64,000 nt of DNA from Pseudopyrenochaeta lycopersici. Taxonomy: Eukaryota > Ascomycota > Dothideomycetes > Pleosporales > Pseudopyrenochaetaceae. The notes beneath the pieces were generated by a model. That model was not told the DNA's origin and searched no databases. It saw only the letters and a list, made by a program, of their open reading frames with translations. This document shows, piece after piece, positions 20,530 to 32,033 of the stretch (positions within the stretch are counted from its first letter, which is position 1; each line of letters starts with the position of its first letter). The stretch covers positions 1-64,000 of the forward strand of contig NHZP01000012.1 in the NCBI GenBank assembly GCA_003313425.1. The letters are read 5' to 3'. The translations under genes and the position numbers were made by a program.

Positions 20530-22608
20530 TACTTAGTAGTGTAATACCTATACGCTTCTAGCTCTTTAAATACTGTAACGCTGTAATTAACTCAGGCTTT
20601 ATTTGTAGTCTCCTTGTTCCTAGTATATTACTAAGTTCGCTGAAAGTACGCTTACAGTTAGTAGCTGCAGCAGGGATCGTGAGGACGTCAATCGCAAACT
20701 GCGACAGAGTAGGGTATCGTTACGTCTGTAATCACCAGTAGGTAATTAGATTAAGTGACAGCGCGTTGTCCTTAGGTAGTGTAGGCTCGCGCTTCTAGAG
20801 TTTATACTTATCGCTAAGGCTATCCTTAACCTTCTTTATAGCTACTTCTATTTAGATCTTTAAGAAAGCTGATCACGACGCTGCTAGTAGGCTAACGCGC
20901 TGCTTCTTAGCTAGCTGCTTAACTACGTTGTTATTATTACTAACGCTCGTAGTAGCTGTCTCCTTACGCTCTTTCTACATCGCTAAGAAGGCCTTATAAT
21001 TGCTTATTAGCTAACCGTCGCGGAAGTAAGGGCTGTATTTAACACTATTATAGTCATTAGGGACGTACTAAAGGGCCTTAAGGTGGTGTTTATAGTGCGG
21101 GTGGAGGATAGTAGTAGCGTAGTAGACAGGCGCGTTGTTAAACTTTGCGTAGTATATAGTAAGTTTAGCGTAGGTAAGGTTAACGTTAACTATAAGGTAG
21201 TCTTTAGGCGCTGCTAGATCGTTATAGTTAACCTTGCTAAGGCAATCTTTTAGTGCTTTAAGCTTATTAAGCAGCTACTTAAAGGTAATTAGTACCTCCT
21301 AAATTACGCTGTAGCAGCTGTGTTAACCGCGGCCTTCAAGCAAACGCGTTGCCTCGGCGAAGGGCTTAAGTAGACTAATATACTTACTTATTATCGCCTA
21401 GTCTTTGCTTATAAGTCTACCTTCGCGTATAAAGAGTTAAGGCTGTTATTCTATCGCTTACGGTAGCGCCCTCTTTGAACGCCTAGCTAACGCTGCGTCA
21501 ACGTGGTGCTCGTTAAGTTTTACCTCTACGTAGCTATTAAGTGGGCTGTAGAGCTTAGCTGCGCAGATAAAGGCAGCGTAGTAGGAGTTCCAGCGCGTCT
21601 TGACAGGCTTAACGAGTTCCTTACATACTACAGGCTTGCCTAACAGCTCTGCCTCCTCACGCTAAAAGTGCGCAAGCAGTTGTCGTAATTAAGGTGTACA
21701 GATAGACGCAATTACGTTAAATAGTACTCTAATTGGTTCATACCTACGCTATTCCTGCATAAACTTCTCCTTGTCCTATAAATTATAGTAGCTACCTAGT
21801 AGTAGCGTAGGAAGGATGCTAACTTACGTCTAGATTATTACCCTTATTCTCGTACGCCTCGCGGTCCTTGCCCCAGATTACTACCTAGGCGCCTAGGTTA
21901 AGCATGTAGCAACAGCAGCGCAGTCACTGACAAGGAGCGTTAAAGCTATACTTAGTAGCTAGATAAGTGACTGCAGTGTTATTATTATACGCGTTATTAA
22001 GTACAAAATAGCTAACTAACTACTCCTTAACTTCAAAGTTTCGTAGCGTTGCAGCAATAATTTTCCCTATATTCTTACTGCTGTGCTAGCTATAGAGCTT
22101 AGGCAGCCTAAGCAGATAGTCCTCTAGCTCGCCTGCTGCGTTTAGATAGTGTACACAGATACTAGTAAGCGCGCGCTTCCCGCTAGTTAACGTCTAGTTA
22201 TTAAATAATACGTGTATTAGGGAGCGAGCGTTACGTATATAAGCTGTAATAGCAGGTAGGTAGGCAACGTACTTAGCGATGATAGCGTTGCGGAGGGACT
22301 AGTGGCTGCGCCAAAATACAGCTTTAGCTAATAGGTTTGCAGCCTGAATTAATTGTTAAAACGTTAGTATCTCTATTACGCGTAAGCTCTAATTATTAGT
22401 AGTAATCTAATCTTTTAACGCGTCGTAAAACCTGCGCTTTATAAAGCTTACTACTAGCTTATTTACTACCTGCTGCAATACTTAAACGCTGTTGTCACGC
22501 ATCTAAGTAACAAGTGTGCCTTAATTAGGATTACTGTTGCCCTTAATTAGCCTATTAGCGTTTATCCTGTAGCCTTGCGCAAGCTGCTTTAGGTAAGCTC
22601 CTGCTAAC
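20530..22608 (-). pseudogene. hAT transposase, catalytic and C-terminal part
   Basis: Continues from 29646 on the minus strand (AGAYLKQLAQGYRINANRL...). The C-terminal dimerisation region is very clear at about 20590-20725: YPTLSQFAIDVLTIPAAAT, then NCKRTFSELSNILGTRR and IKPELITALQYL, the hATC (Dimer_Tnp_hAT) signature. Upstream frames are broken by TAA/TAG, but much of the sequence remains readable. Typical fungal hAT transposases are 700-850 aa, consistent with the two parts. Confidence 0.85.
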
Positions 22609-22997
22609 TGTTACGATCCTGCCAGGACCCTGTCCCAGTAGCCCCAACTGGACCTCACCAAGTATTGGACAACAACCGAGGTCACGTGACGTGCTCAGTT
22701 GATCAGTCTGATCAGTGACACTGAGCACACCGAGCACACTGAGCAACATGCATAACCTCTATGTATATAGATTACCACAATGGACCCTTATGGCCTAGTG
22801 TGTTTAACTTAATATTATACTCTACAGTATAGTAATAGCAATACTAATTATTCTTAACCCTTAGTACTCTTTACAGAAGCACCCTCTTACTATCTTAGTA
22901 TTAAACCCCCTTCTATCTAGTCTCTTACTCTATCCTAGAGAACTAACCTTGCAGTCTTATTAGTTATCCTTACTAATAGCTTTTAAGATTCGTTACA
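22609..22997 (+). repeat. Element B 5' LTR
   Basis: 389 bp, TG...CA. From about 22750 (GTATATAGATTACCACAAT) on it matches the element A LTR; the first about 140 bp (U3) do not. It holds a short repeat cluster CAGTTGATCAGTCTGATCAG and CTGAGCACACCGAGCACAC (22697-22745). Confidence 0.92.
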
Positions 22998-23014
22998 CTT
23001 TAAACACCCTTAAG

Positions 23015-26000
23015 ATGAGTAACACTAAGATAGAAACTACTAACTATTATGCTATAAGGCTAGGCAACGCTGTCGCTAAACCGGACCTCTTCTATGGGGA
23101 TCGGTTCAAGCTTAAGGACTGGCTACTCTAGTTCGACCTGTTCTTTAAGTTTAACGCAACTACTATAGACGACGACGACTAAGCAGTACTTATGTTAAGC
23201 TATATAAGGGGCGAAGCTGCTAAATGGGTGAAACCCTACCTAGTCGAGTACATAAGTAACAAAGAGAAGCCTTAAGAACTTATCATTATGTTCGAAAATA
23301 CAGAAAGATTTAAAATATATATGCGCTAAGCGTTTAGGCTCCCGAACGTAGCAACTATTACAGAGCGTAAGATTTAAAACATGCGACAAACTAGGTCTGC
23401 AGCCAACTACACTAACAAATTTCTAGGTTACGCCAGACAGACTAGTTAGAATGACGACACCCTGAAAACTATGTACAAACAAGGCCTGAAAGCGGACATC
23501 TAGACTAAGCTTATGCGTACAGGCACGAAAATTACGACACTAGACAACCTAATTAATAAAACTATCTAACTAGATATAGAGCTCTATAAGCTCTATATGC
23601 GACTTAGAGGATAACTACTAGGATAAACAAAAGAAGATAAGAAACTTTAGAAGGATTATCGTAATAAGCTAAATAATAGTCGCCTACGACATCAGTATTA
23701 ACTACAGGGAGTGCCTAGACAGTACCTGTTAGGGGGCCCTAAGGTAATATATTTAGATAACCTTAATAAGGAAAAGTTAGGTAAGGGTAGAAAGAAAAAA
23801 GAAATAACCTGTTTTAACTGTAATAAGAAAGGCTATATAGCTAAGGACTGCAGGAGTAAGAATAAGGTAACCCCTTAGATTAACATAATAATAGTAAAAG
23901 AAGAATATAGTAACAACGAAATATAGGAAGTCGTCGCAACCTAAGAGGAAGATGCCTAAGATATAGAGTTATTACAGCTACCTCTCCTAGAACCTACTAA
24001 GAAAGGGATTCTAGGAACCTAGTATAGCGACGAGGAAGAAGAGAGCAGCGGCTCCCTGTCTCTAGTCTACGAAGACGCAGAGGAAAACCTTAATAATACT
24101 ATAGTGCTCTTAACTAAGGATTAGAAAAAGGAAAACTTCTAGAAATAATATTAACTAGGAACTCTAAGGCTAGTAACGCCTACAGAGGCGGAAAAAGATA
24201 TCGCAGAACTTAACTACTAACTATACGCACAACACATGTATAAAGTATAATATATTAACACGTTAACCCTAGAAGAATAGGAAGCAGCTATAAAATAAGG
24301 GATAAGTATAATTATTCTAGCTAAACAAGTGATGCAAGATATATTACAGGAACACTACTATTATCCTAAACATTATACGAAGGTAATATAAGAATAGGTA
24401 GAAAAAGCTAAGGAAGCATAGTAACCTGTAAGCGTTAGGGACGCACTATAGAAACTTTAACAAGCTAGATAAACATAGGCACTAGAACCCCTAATAGTTA
24501 AGACCCTTAAATACGTACTACAACGCTAAATAATACTACTACTAACACAGGAAGACGCTTTCTATATACTAAATACTAAGAAACTAGTATAATAAGGGTA
24601 CTTTTAAGTTAACTCCTACAGCGAAATCGTGCTTACAGATAGTAAGAAGTAAGACATTTATACGCAGCTTAAATAATAAATATATTAGGAAGATAATAAA
24701 GAGAATGTTAACCCTCTCTAGTATCTTATAGAAGAAGAAGCCTAAGAAATGTATAAGCACGCTAAGGCAGCTTAGACCCTACATACTATGCGCAAAGGAC
24801 TACAGAAACTAGTACTAGACTACTTAATAGATCTACGTAATAAGCGACACGGTGTCGTCTATTAGTCCTTTTGTACTACAGACCTGTGCGTAATCTATTA
24901 TTTAAGTAAAACGGAATAGGGATACTTCCCTTACTTGTTTTACTAATGTAAATACTAATAGTATAATTATCTTAAAGTTAAATGCGACAACTACCTATAG
25001 GATAAGAGGACTGTCCTCTACTTCCTAGGAAATAACGACCCTGCGGCTACTATAGCGATGCAGCTAGTCTTTAATAGAGAATGTAATTAGCGATAATAGC
25101 AAACGTGCCTTAACTCAGATTGCCTTAAGCATAAAGATATTAAGACACTAAATAGTTACCAGGAGGAGCCTTTTTTAGAGTCGCGCCTACTAATAGGCAA
25201 AAATTGTGAACTCTATATACAACAGGCACATAAGGACTTCTTAAGCTAAATATTAAGCTTAACAGAAGCTAGATAAAGGCACTAGTAGATTCTGGAGCAC
25301 AACGGAGCTATATTTCTGCGCGAGCGATAGAATAAGCTGGCCTTGTCCTATCGTTGAAATTAGTCTTATATCTATTAACAGTCGCTGATAGGTAACTAAT
25401 GCTATTAGAGTCCGTAATTACACACGAAGTACGGAGCGTGTAACTTATTATCTAGAACTATAGGGAAACGATTGACCTAGACGTCTTCGGACTATCACAG
25501 CATAATGTGATACTAGGACTCCTATAGTTAAGGGAACATAGTCTAGACATAGATTAGAAAAAGAAAAAGTTCTTGTTTAAATGCTATAGAACGGACGTAA
25601 CTACGAGCAAACCTACGCTGCGGCTGAGTGCCTAAGTAGATAAGAAGATAACGATTAGAATCCTTACTTCGAATAAGGACGGCCTTAGGACACGAGGGTC
25701 TGACTCAGCAGGTACTAATAGGAGGCCCTTAGACTAACAAGCTAGAGTTAAGGAGTAAAGCGTAACTCTAGTAATCCCTGACGAGTATAAAGAATACGAG
25801 TTACTCTTTTAGAAAGAGATAACTACAAAAGCACTGCCTAAGTATTAACCTTAGGATTATAAGATTATCCTATAGGAAGGAAAGTAACTAACTTTCGGCC
25901 TAATTTATAGTTTATTAGAAAAAGAACTTAAGACCCTGCGCGAATATATTAAGATAAACTTAAAAAAGGGATTTATTAGGGAATTACAGTCGCTAGCAGG

Positions 26001-28570
26001 ATACCCTATACTATTTGTACTAAAAAAGAATAAGAAGCTAAGATTATACGTTAACTACTAGAAACTTAATAATATTATAGTAAAGAATTAATACCCTTTA
26101 CTAAATATAGTAGAATTACAGGATTAACTAGCCTTTATAAAAGTCTTTACAGCATTAGACTTAAGAGGAGCGTATAACCTTATTTATATAAAGGAAGGTA
26201 AAGAATAGAAGACCGCGTTTAGAACACGCTACAGCTACTATAAGTATATAGTAATACTTTTTAGTCTTACTAATATACTAGCGACATGCTAAGTACTTAT
26301 TAATAATGTGTTAAGGGAATACCTAGACGTATTTATTATCGCATACCTTAATAATATCCTTGTGTACTCTAATAATCTATAGGAATATATTAAGCATGTT
26401 AAAATAGTTCTTACCTGCTTAGGAAGATTTAGTTTACTACTTAAACCTAAGAAATATAAGTTCTATAAGGAAGAAGTTAAATTCCTAAGATATATAGTAG
26501 GTACACACAGAGTAAAGATAAGTAAAGAAAAAATAAGAGTAGTAAAAGAATAGCCTAAACCTAAAATAGTTAAAGACATATAGTTATTTATAGGATTTGT
26601 TAACTTTAACTAATAATTTATTAAGGACTTCTCTAAAAAATCTATCCTACTTACTAAACTTATAAGAAAAGATATAAAATAGGAATAAGGAAATAAGTAA
26701 AGGAAAGTATTCTAGATACTTAAAGAAGCCTGTATTATACTACTAGTGCTGATTATATTCTAAACAGGAGAACCTCTACAGTTTAAAATAGATGCCTTAG
26801 ACCTTGTACTAGGTGTAACAGTAAAATAAGAACGTAATAGAAAATAGCACCTAATCGCGTACTACTTAAGAAAATTCATAGACGCTGAAGAACGCTACAA
26901 CGTGCATAACAAAGAACTTATAGTAGTCGTCGACGCCCTTAACTACTAGCAAATCTACGCAGAAAGTTGCTTAGATCTTATAATATTCACGGATTATAAG
27001 AACCTAGTTTATTTTACTACTACTAAAATATTAAACTAAAGACAGGTTAGATAGGCTAAAATGTTAGGATAATATAAATTTAAGATTGTATACACGCTAG
27101 GAAAGGATAACAGCAGAGCTGATGCTCTCAGCCGCAGATCAGACATCGCAGGAACAAAAGTAATAGTTAATAATACTATCCTTTAAGTAAACTAGGACGG
27201 AAGCTTAAGACCTAATAAGTTATTAAATAATACTATAATAATTACGTCTAAAGTACCTGAAGAATTGCAAGAAGTAATTATCTGATAACACTACGATGAC
27301 CTAGTACATAGTTACCTAGGAATTAAGAGAACGATAGAACTTATATAGCGACACTATAGCTTTAAAAATATAAAGACTAAGGTTAAACAGTTTATTAAAA
27401 AATATGCGGACTGTTATAAGAACAAACACAGTACCTACGCACCTTACAGAGAAATGTAAGCTATAGAGCTACCTAATAAACCTTGGGCAGACATTTCTAT
27501 AGACTTTGTAATAGGGTTACTACTATCTAAAGATCCTGTAATAAGAATTAAGTATAACGCTATCTTTAACATAGTCTGTAGGTTTACGAAAGCAGCAGAG
27601 ATAATACTATTTAGAAACGACTATAACACTAAATAACTAGCGTTTGTTATCTTAGACAGACTAATACGATATTATAGTATACCTAAGTTAATTATAAGTG
27701 ATAGAGATAAGCTCTTCATATCTAACTTCTAGTCTATATTAATGGCCGCGATAGGAATAAAAAGAAAGTTGTCTACAGCCTATTACCTACAAACAGATAG
27801 ATAAACAGAAAGAATAAACAGAACACTAAAAACCTACCTGAGGATTTACAGCAATTAACAGCAGAATAATTAGGTTTTACTGTTACTAATAGCACAACTA
27901 GCCTATAACAACAAATTGTTAGAATTAACTGGAAAGATACTGTTCTTTGCTAACTACGGGAGACACCCTAATCTCTTTATGAAGTCATACTCTAGCAGAA
28001 AAACTAAAGCAGCTATAAAGACAGCTAAAGAAATAAAGAAAATATATAAATAACTCTAAGAGAACTTTAAGAAAGTATAACGTAACAGTATTTCTTACTA
28101 AAATAAGAAAAGAAAAATAGCACCTTAGCTAAAGAAGGGGGATAAAGCATACTTACTTACGAAAAATCTACGTAATAAGCGACTAAGTAAGGGACTTAAT
28201 TACGTTAAAGTTAGACTACTTTTAGTTAAAGAATAGAATAGACTAGTAAACTATACACTCGAGCTACTACTAGATATAAAGATCTACCTACGCTTCTATA
28301 TCTCTAAGTTGGAACTAGCTAACCCTACTACACTACTATAGAAGATATTCTAGTACGAACTAGAAGAGGAAAATAAGTTTAAAGTTAAGAAAATCTAGGG
28401 ATACTAACAAAATAGAAGAGTTAACGACCTAGAACTAAGCTTTAGCTACCTAGTTAAATAGAAAGGGTACCTAAGCGTAGAAAGTACGTGGGAACTACTA
28501 GAGAATTTAAGAAACTATTAAGAAAAAATTAGAGAATACTAAGAAAGGGAGGAAAGGAAAAAGAAGAAGC
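23015..28570 (+). pseudogene. Element B gag-pol polyprotein, RIP-inactivated
   Basis: ATG at 23015-23017 kept. Gag reads GDRFKLKDWLLQFDLFFKF and further to the CCHC knuckle at 23810-23851 (His codon now Tyr). The protease active site ALVDSGAQRSYIS at about 25279-25317 is intact. RT has the catalytic box Y-L-N-N at 26344-26355 (both Asp lost). RNase H, integrase (about 27290-28080) and chromodomain (FSYLVK-x-KGYLSVESTWELLENL, 28438-28512) follow in the same order as in element A. Stops are at Gln/Trp codons only. Fewer changes than element A in some parts, so it may be younger or less RIP-affected. Confidence 0.9.
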
Positions 28571-28589
28571 AAACAAACCTTAAGAAACG

Positions 28590-29171
28590 TTAAGAGCTAG
28601 AGGAAACTAACAGACCTGCTACTAGTAGCCCATCGCTAACTAGGACCTCCTAATACTTAAGAGGGAAGCCTTTAAACGCACCCTAAGTACTAAGCAATAA
28701 ACTAAACCTAAGGGTATTAGAAGCATTTTTAGGTAATAAGGCCTCCGCCGCTTCTTGTTCCTTAATATCTCGTTCCTCTACAGCTATTACTTCCTCCGCG
28801 CGCTAATTAATTAAATCCATTTGTTATTATAACTGCTCTTCGCGAGCCTAAGCAACGCGCAGCTCCTCTAGAGCTTTTTTATGCGCCTTTATCGTAACTT
28901 CTTATGCATTCCTAGATTCTTTTATCTGTTCCTGAAGCTTCGTCTTCTAATCTACTAATTATTTAAATTCAGACTTAGTGACTCGCACGTTGCAACGTTG
29001 CCCTCGACGCAGACACTCGCTACATTTCCCAGAACGAACATAGACCTTACACACCTGATTATACTTCGCGCACGTCGCGTACTTTTGAACTATAGCTTCC
29101 CTAAAAGAGTCGATAAAATTACAGAGACGTTAGCGACGAATAGTGCTAGACACCTGTGGATGTTTAGGTAT
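28590..29171 (-). pseudogene. Antisense accessory ORF of element B (Cys-cluster plus coiled coil)
   Basis: On the minus strand a frame of about 193 codons starts at 29171 (ATA, probably from ATG, followed by PKHPQVSSTIRR) and ends at 28590-28592. It has FIDSFREAIVQKYATCAKY, then a Cys cluster (C-x5-C-x7-C-x2-C-x6-C; VRSGKCSECLRRGQRC). A long heptad-like Lys/Glu/Gln helix follows (FKQLVDQKTKLQEQIKESR, ALEELRVAQAREEQLQ, EEVIAVEERDIKEQEAAEA) and a short Ser/Gly/Leu tail. Only CAA/CAG-type stops break it. It resembles many unannotated small fungal proteins I remember, with Cys-rich head and coiled-coil tail. It begins 85 bp inside the 3' LTR, tail-to-tail with pol; function unknown. Confidence 0.75.
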
Positions 29172-29256
29172 AGCGAGATATGATGCGGTAAGAAGTAGGA
29201 AACGCCCGCGTTATATAATAAGCACTGAGGACAGCGCTAGAACAGGAGGGGGATGG

Positions 29257-29645
29257 TGTTACGATCCTGCCAGGACCCTGTCCCAGTGGCCCTAACTGGA
29301 CCTCACCAAGTATTGGACAACAACCGAGGTCACGTGACGTGCTCAGTTGATCAGTCTGATCAGTAACACTGAGCACACCGAGCACACTAAGCAACATGCA
29401 TAACCTCTATGTATATAGATCACCACAATAGACCCTTATGGCCTAGTGTGTTTAACTTAATATTATACTCTACAGTATAGTGATAGCAATACTAATTATT
29501 CTTAACCCTTAGTACTCTTTACAGAAGCACCCTCTTACTGTCTTAGTATTAAACCCCCTTCCATCTAATCCCTTACTCTATCCCGGAGAACCAACCTTGC
29601 AGTCTTATTGGTTATCCTCACCGATAGCTTTTAAGATTCGTCACA
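29257..29645 (+). repeat. Element B 3' LTR
   Basis: 389 bp, same ends as the 5' LTR, followed by CTAAC. Differences from the 5' copy (such as CCCAACTGG/CCTAACTGG) are transitions. Confidence 0.92.
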
Positions 29646-30009
29646 CTAACGAGGTAGACGTTAATACGTTAAACAGGCCACCTAGTTAACAATAGAGGTG
29701 GCAATAGCGATAAAGCTAGTAGTTGCGCTGTCGTTCGTAGTAGTAAACAGCCCAGCCGTAGCGATATATCCAGCTAAGTTAGCCGCGAGCGTGCTCTTTT
29801 TAGCGTCGTTTAAGCTTAGGTACGCGTCTCTAATTAAGCCCCTTATATATATTGTTGTTGTCGTTATCCTCAGCTAACTCGTCTACAATAGGCGCGTTAG
29901 GGTCTTTAGCGTCGTCTACAATAGGCGTAACAGAGGCGGTAGGCTTTAGATCTTTGCGTTTATCGCGCTCTATAAGGCGGCGGAGAGCTTAGTTAGCCTG
30001 TAAGGACAT
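29646..30009 (-). pseudogene. hAT transposase, N-terminal part with BED-like zinc finger
   Basis: ATG at 30007-30009. Reads LRRLIERDKRKDLKPTASVT, then an acidic linker with Asn repeats (DNDNNN). A Trp/Tyr/Cys/His block follows (SWIYRYGWAVYYY...YRYCHLYC) that corresponds to a BED-type zinc finger, with some Cys likely turned into Tyr. It is cut at 29650 by element B (TSD CTAAC) and continues at 22608. Confidence 0.7.
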
Positions 30010-30366
30010 AATAGCAGGGGATATTAGTAAAGAATAGTTACAGACGCGTCGCTAATAAAGATTAGATAACAAGGACGCGAATTACTAAGCAAGTAATAGC
30101 TAATTAGAGCTTACAGGGGTTCGCTTAAAAGTCTAGTAGGCTCTTATTAGCTAAATGTAACTAAGGTTTATATCGTTAACTTTATAAGTATAATTCTGCC
30201 CTTAACACTAACGCCCTATATTAGTTTACTAATTAGCCCAGTTAGTCTAAAGCTCTAAACTGTAACTGGACTGCTTAGCGCTGTCCTTAAACTTGGACTG
30301 ATTGGACTAATTCTTGGCAGTTAATTAATCAGTCTAAACAGTCTGGACTGATTGTTAGCAAGTCTG

Positions 30367-30550
30367 CTTCTGCATCCGTTGCAGACATCAAGCGCTCGAC
30401 GCAGGACGCAAAATCGGCACCATCTCTAGTCCTCCAACTTTGTAATTGCTTTAAACGTGTCTCACCGAGCCCTTGGTCAACTAGAAGCGCTGAGCCAGAT
30501 CCCAACATGCGACACAGCGTCCTGCCTGCCGCCCTTGATGGCGAATCCAT
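30367..30550 (-). pseudogene. Upstream fragment of host gene broken by hAT element
   Basis: Minus-strand frame with ATG at 30548-30550: SRAAGRTLCRMLGSGSALLV, then GETRLKQLQSWRTRDGADFA, then VERLMSATDAE, which ends exactly at the hAT TSD and rejoins 20282 in phase (G-RHGSSVTLEDL). There are no stops in either fragment, so the gene may have been intact when hAT inserted. Similarity to the N-terminal part of fungal ATP-dependent DNA ligase-like proteins is recalled, not tested. Whether the ATG is the true start is unclear; homology may begin upstream. Confidence 0.5.
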
Positions 30551-30588
30551 TGACGGTGACTGTTTAGCAAGGTGAACAGCGGCGCTGC

Positions 30589-30882
30589 TTAGATCTCTTC
30601 ATCGCCTTGCCCGATCACAAACTCCACGGCAAGCTGATCGATAGTATAATAGTCGGATTCCTTGCCGCTCTTGGCGTGAACCGAGAGTGTAATGGTTTCG
30701 ACGATGCTGTCTTGTACACGCTAAAGCTCTCCGCCCTCGTAAAGATAATACAGCTATTGATAAGGGCGCTACGAGCGTAGAAGACCCCAGGCTGTTAATG
30801 TTCTTACCGCGCGCGGATTGCTGCAATTCCCATCGGGCTGGCAAGATTTCACCTTTTCTTCGAACAAAGAAATATCGCATTC
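30589..30882 (-). pseudogene. C-terminal fragment of an unrecognised gene, truncated by P2
   Basis: Minus-strand frame ending in TAA at 30589-30591 with YYTIDQLAVEFVIGQGDEEI. Upstream it reads ETITLSVHAKSGKESD, YYLYEGGEL, RTLTAWGLLRS and CDISLFEEKVKSCQPDGNC. Three internal TAG/TAA codons are at Gln-type positions. It looks like real coding sequence (Cys pairs, amphipathic pattern) whose 5' part was cut off by pogo element P2, which begins at 30890. Not recognised. Confidence 0.45.
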
Positions 30883-30959
30883 GCTAATAACGTGTTTCAC
30901 CACCTGATGCACGTCCCCACCTGATGCACGCGAACACCAAATTTCATCAAAATTTTAAC

Positions 30960-31419
30960 GCGTAACAACAATACGAATATTAATAATATAGAGGACGCGC
31001 TTACTACGCTATAATCTTTAAAGCCTAGAGAATTATTCTATTATGCAGATATTATAAAAAAATATAGTATTAACTAGTTAACGCTTTTACGCTGTTATAG
31101 AGGTATTACTTAGAGCTATATATCTAAAATTAATAATAGTGAATTACTTAATACTATATAAGAAGCTAAGCTTATAAAGTATATTTATAAGCTTTATAGA
31201 TATAGATTACCTCCTTTAAAGCTTATAATTTGAAATTCTATATCTTAAATTACTTAAAAGCTAGCAGGTTAAAACTAGGTTAACTACTTTATTATATAGT
31301 ATAATATTAAGCTTATATCTTACTAGGTATCTACCCTTAATTATAACTACTTTAAAGCTAATTCTGCCTTTAAGTATAGCCTCTACTTTAAGCTCTTAAA
31401 GTAGAAAATTATAGAATAT
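30960..31419 (+). pseudogene. P2 transposase, N-terminal DNA-binding part
   Basis: Plus frame NIEDALTTL-x-SLKPRELFYY, KKYSINQLTLLRCYRGIT, LNTIQEAKLIKYIYKL, YRLPPLKLII and SAFKYSLYFKLLK-x-KIIEY. This is the HTH_psq plus CENP-B-type HTH order of fungal pogo transposases. Stops are at Gln positions. It ends at the solo LTR (TSD ATAT). Confidence 0.75.
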
Positions 31420-31797
31420 TGTGCCGTTGCACAGGGTACCTAGGCAATCAGGTGATGAGGGGTTTCCTTTGTCAGCGAAATTTGGTGATAAGACTTGGAG
31501 ATGCGAGAGATCTTAACATCATGCACCAAACCTTATACATCATGCACCACACACCACGACAATTCACTTCAAAACTGAGATTTTGCAAAGTAGCTAGTGC
31601 ATTAGCTACGTCAATTCAATAAGATTTCAGACCATTTTGTTTATTACTTTTAATCAGGCTCTATACTTACCTTCGTTTCTGGCAGACTGCACAGGCAGGG
31701 CTGCTCCTGTTATTCACGCACATTTGAGTCCAGCGTCACCTCTCATTCACAACACCAGAACTGCGGGATTGTGCCGAACCACCTTGTTAACTCCACA
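31420..31797 (+). repeat. Solo LTR of family D
   Basis: 378 bp, TGTGCCGTTGCACAGG...GTTAACTCCACA, matching the D LTRs at 47913-48284 and 60272-60645 in inverse orientation. It is flanked by ATAT on both sides (31416-31419 and 31798-31801). Little RIP compared with the copy at 32734-33096. It sits in the P2 transposase frame. The plus open frame 31419-31622 lies inside it and is not a gene. Confidence 0.88.
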
Positions 31798-32033
31798 ATA
31801 TTATTGTGACGTATAGTTTTAGGCAATAGTACTTACTTTACACTATAGATAATAGTAAAGGGATAGTTCTGTATTACTATTACTTAGCTATAGGAGAGAA
31901 TAATACTTATTGTCCCTGCTCTACGCAGCTAGCGCAGGTTTTAAGTAAGTCTGCTATAGTGCGCGCTAGCCCTTAGAAAGGCTTAGCGTAATTATACTAT
32001 AATACTAAGATTTAAATTTAATACTTTATTATA

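Larger units (their letters stand above)
22609..29645 (+). mobile_element. Element B: full-length Ty3/Gypsy chromodomain retrotransposon with antisense ORF
   Basis: 389-bp LTRs at 22609-22997 and 29257-29645 (TGTTACGATC...TTACA/TCACA). TSD CTAAC at 22604-22608 and 29646-29650. PPT ACAGGAGGGGGATGG at 29242-29256. Gag-pol is nearly colinear with element A, but the 3' block (antisense ORF and U3) is unrelated at nucleotide level. It sits in the hAT transposase, and the host frame resumes after it. Confidence 0.93.
20291..30366 (-). mobile_element. hAT transposon with nested Gypsy element B
   Basis: TIRs CAGAGTTGCTATCAATCAGT (left, from 20291) and ACTGATTGTTAGCAAGTCTG (right, ending 30366), 2 mismatches in 23 bp. 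Perfect 8-bp TSD CTTCTGCA at 20283-20290 and 30367-30374. Subterminal copies of TGGACTGA/TCAGTCCA occur several times at both ends, as usual for hAT elements. Without element B (7037 bp plus 5 bp TSD) it is about 3.03 kb. Transposase is on the minus strand. Confidence 0.93.

Noticed and set aside
22555..22749. Minus frames at 22555-22749 and 29164-29397 with the same N-terminus
   Set aside because: Both start in the B LTR U3; the identity is due to the LTR pair, not a gene family.
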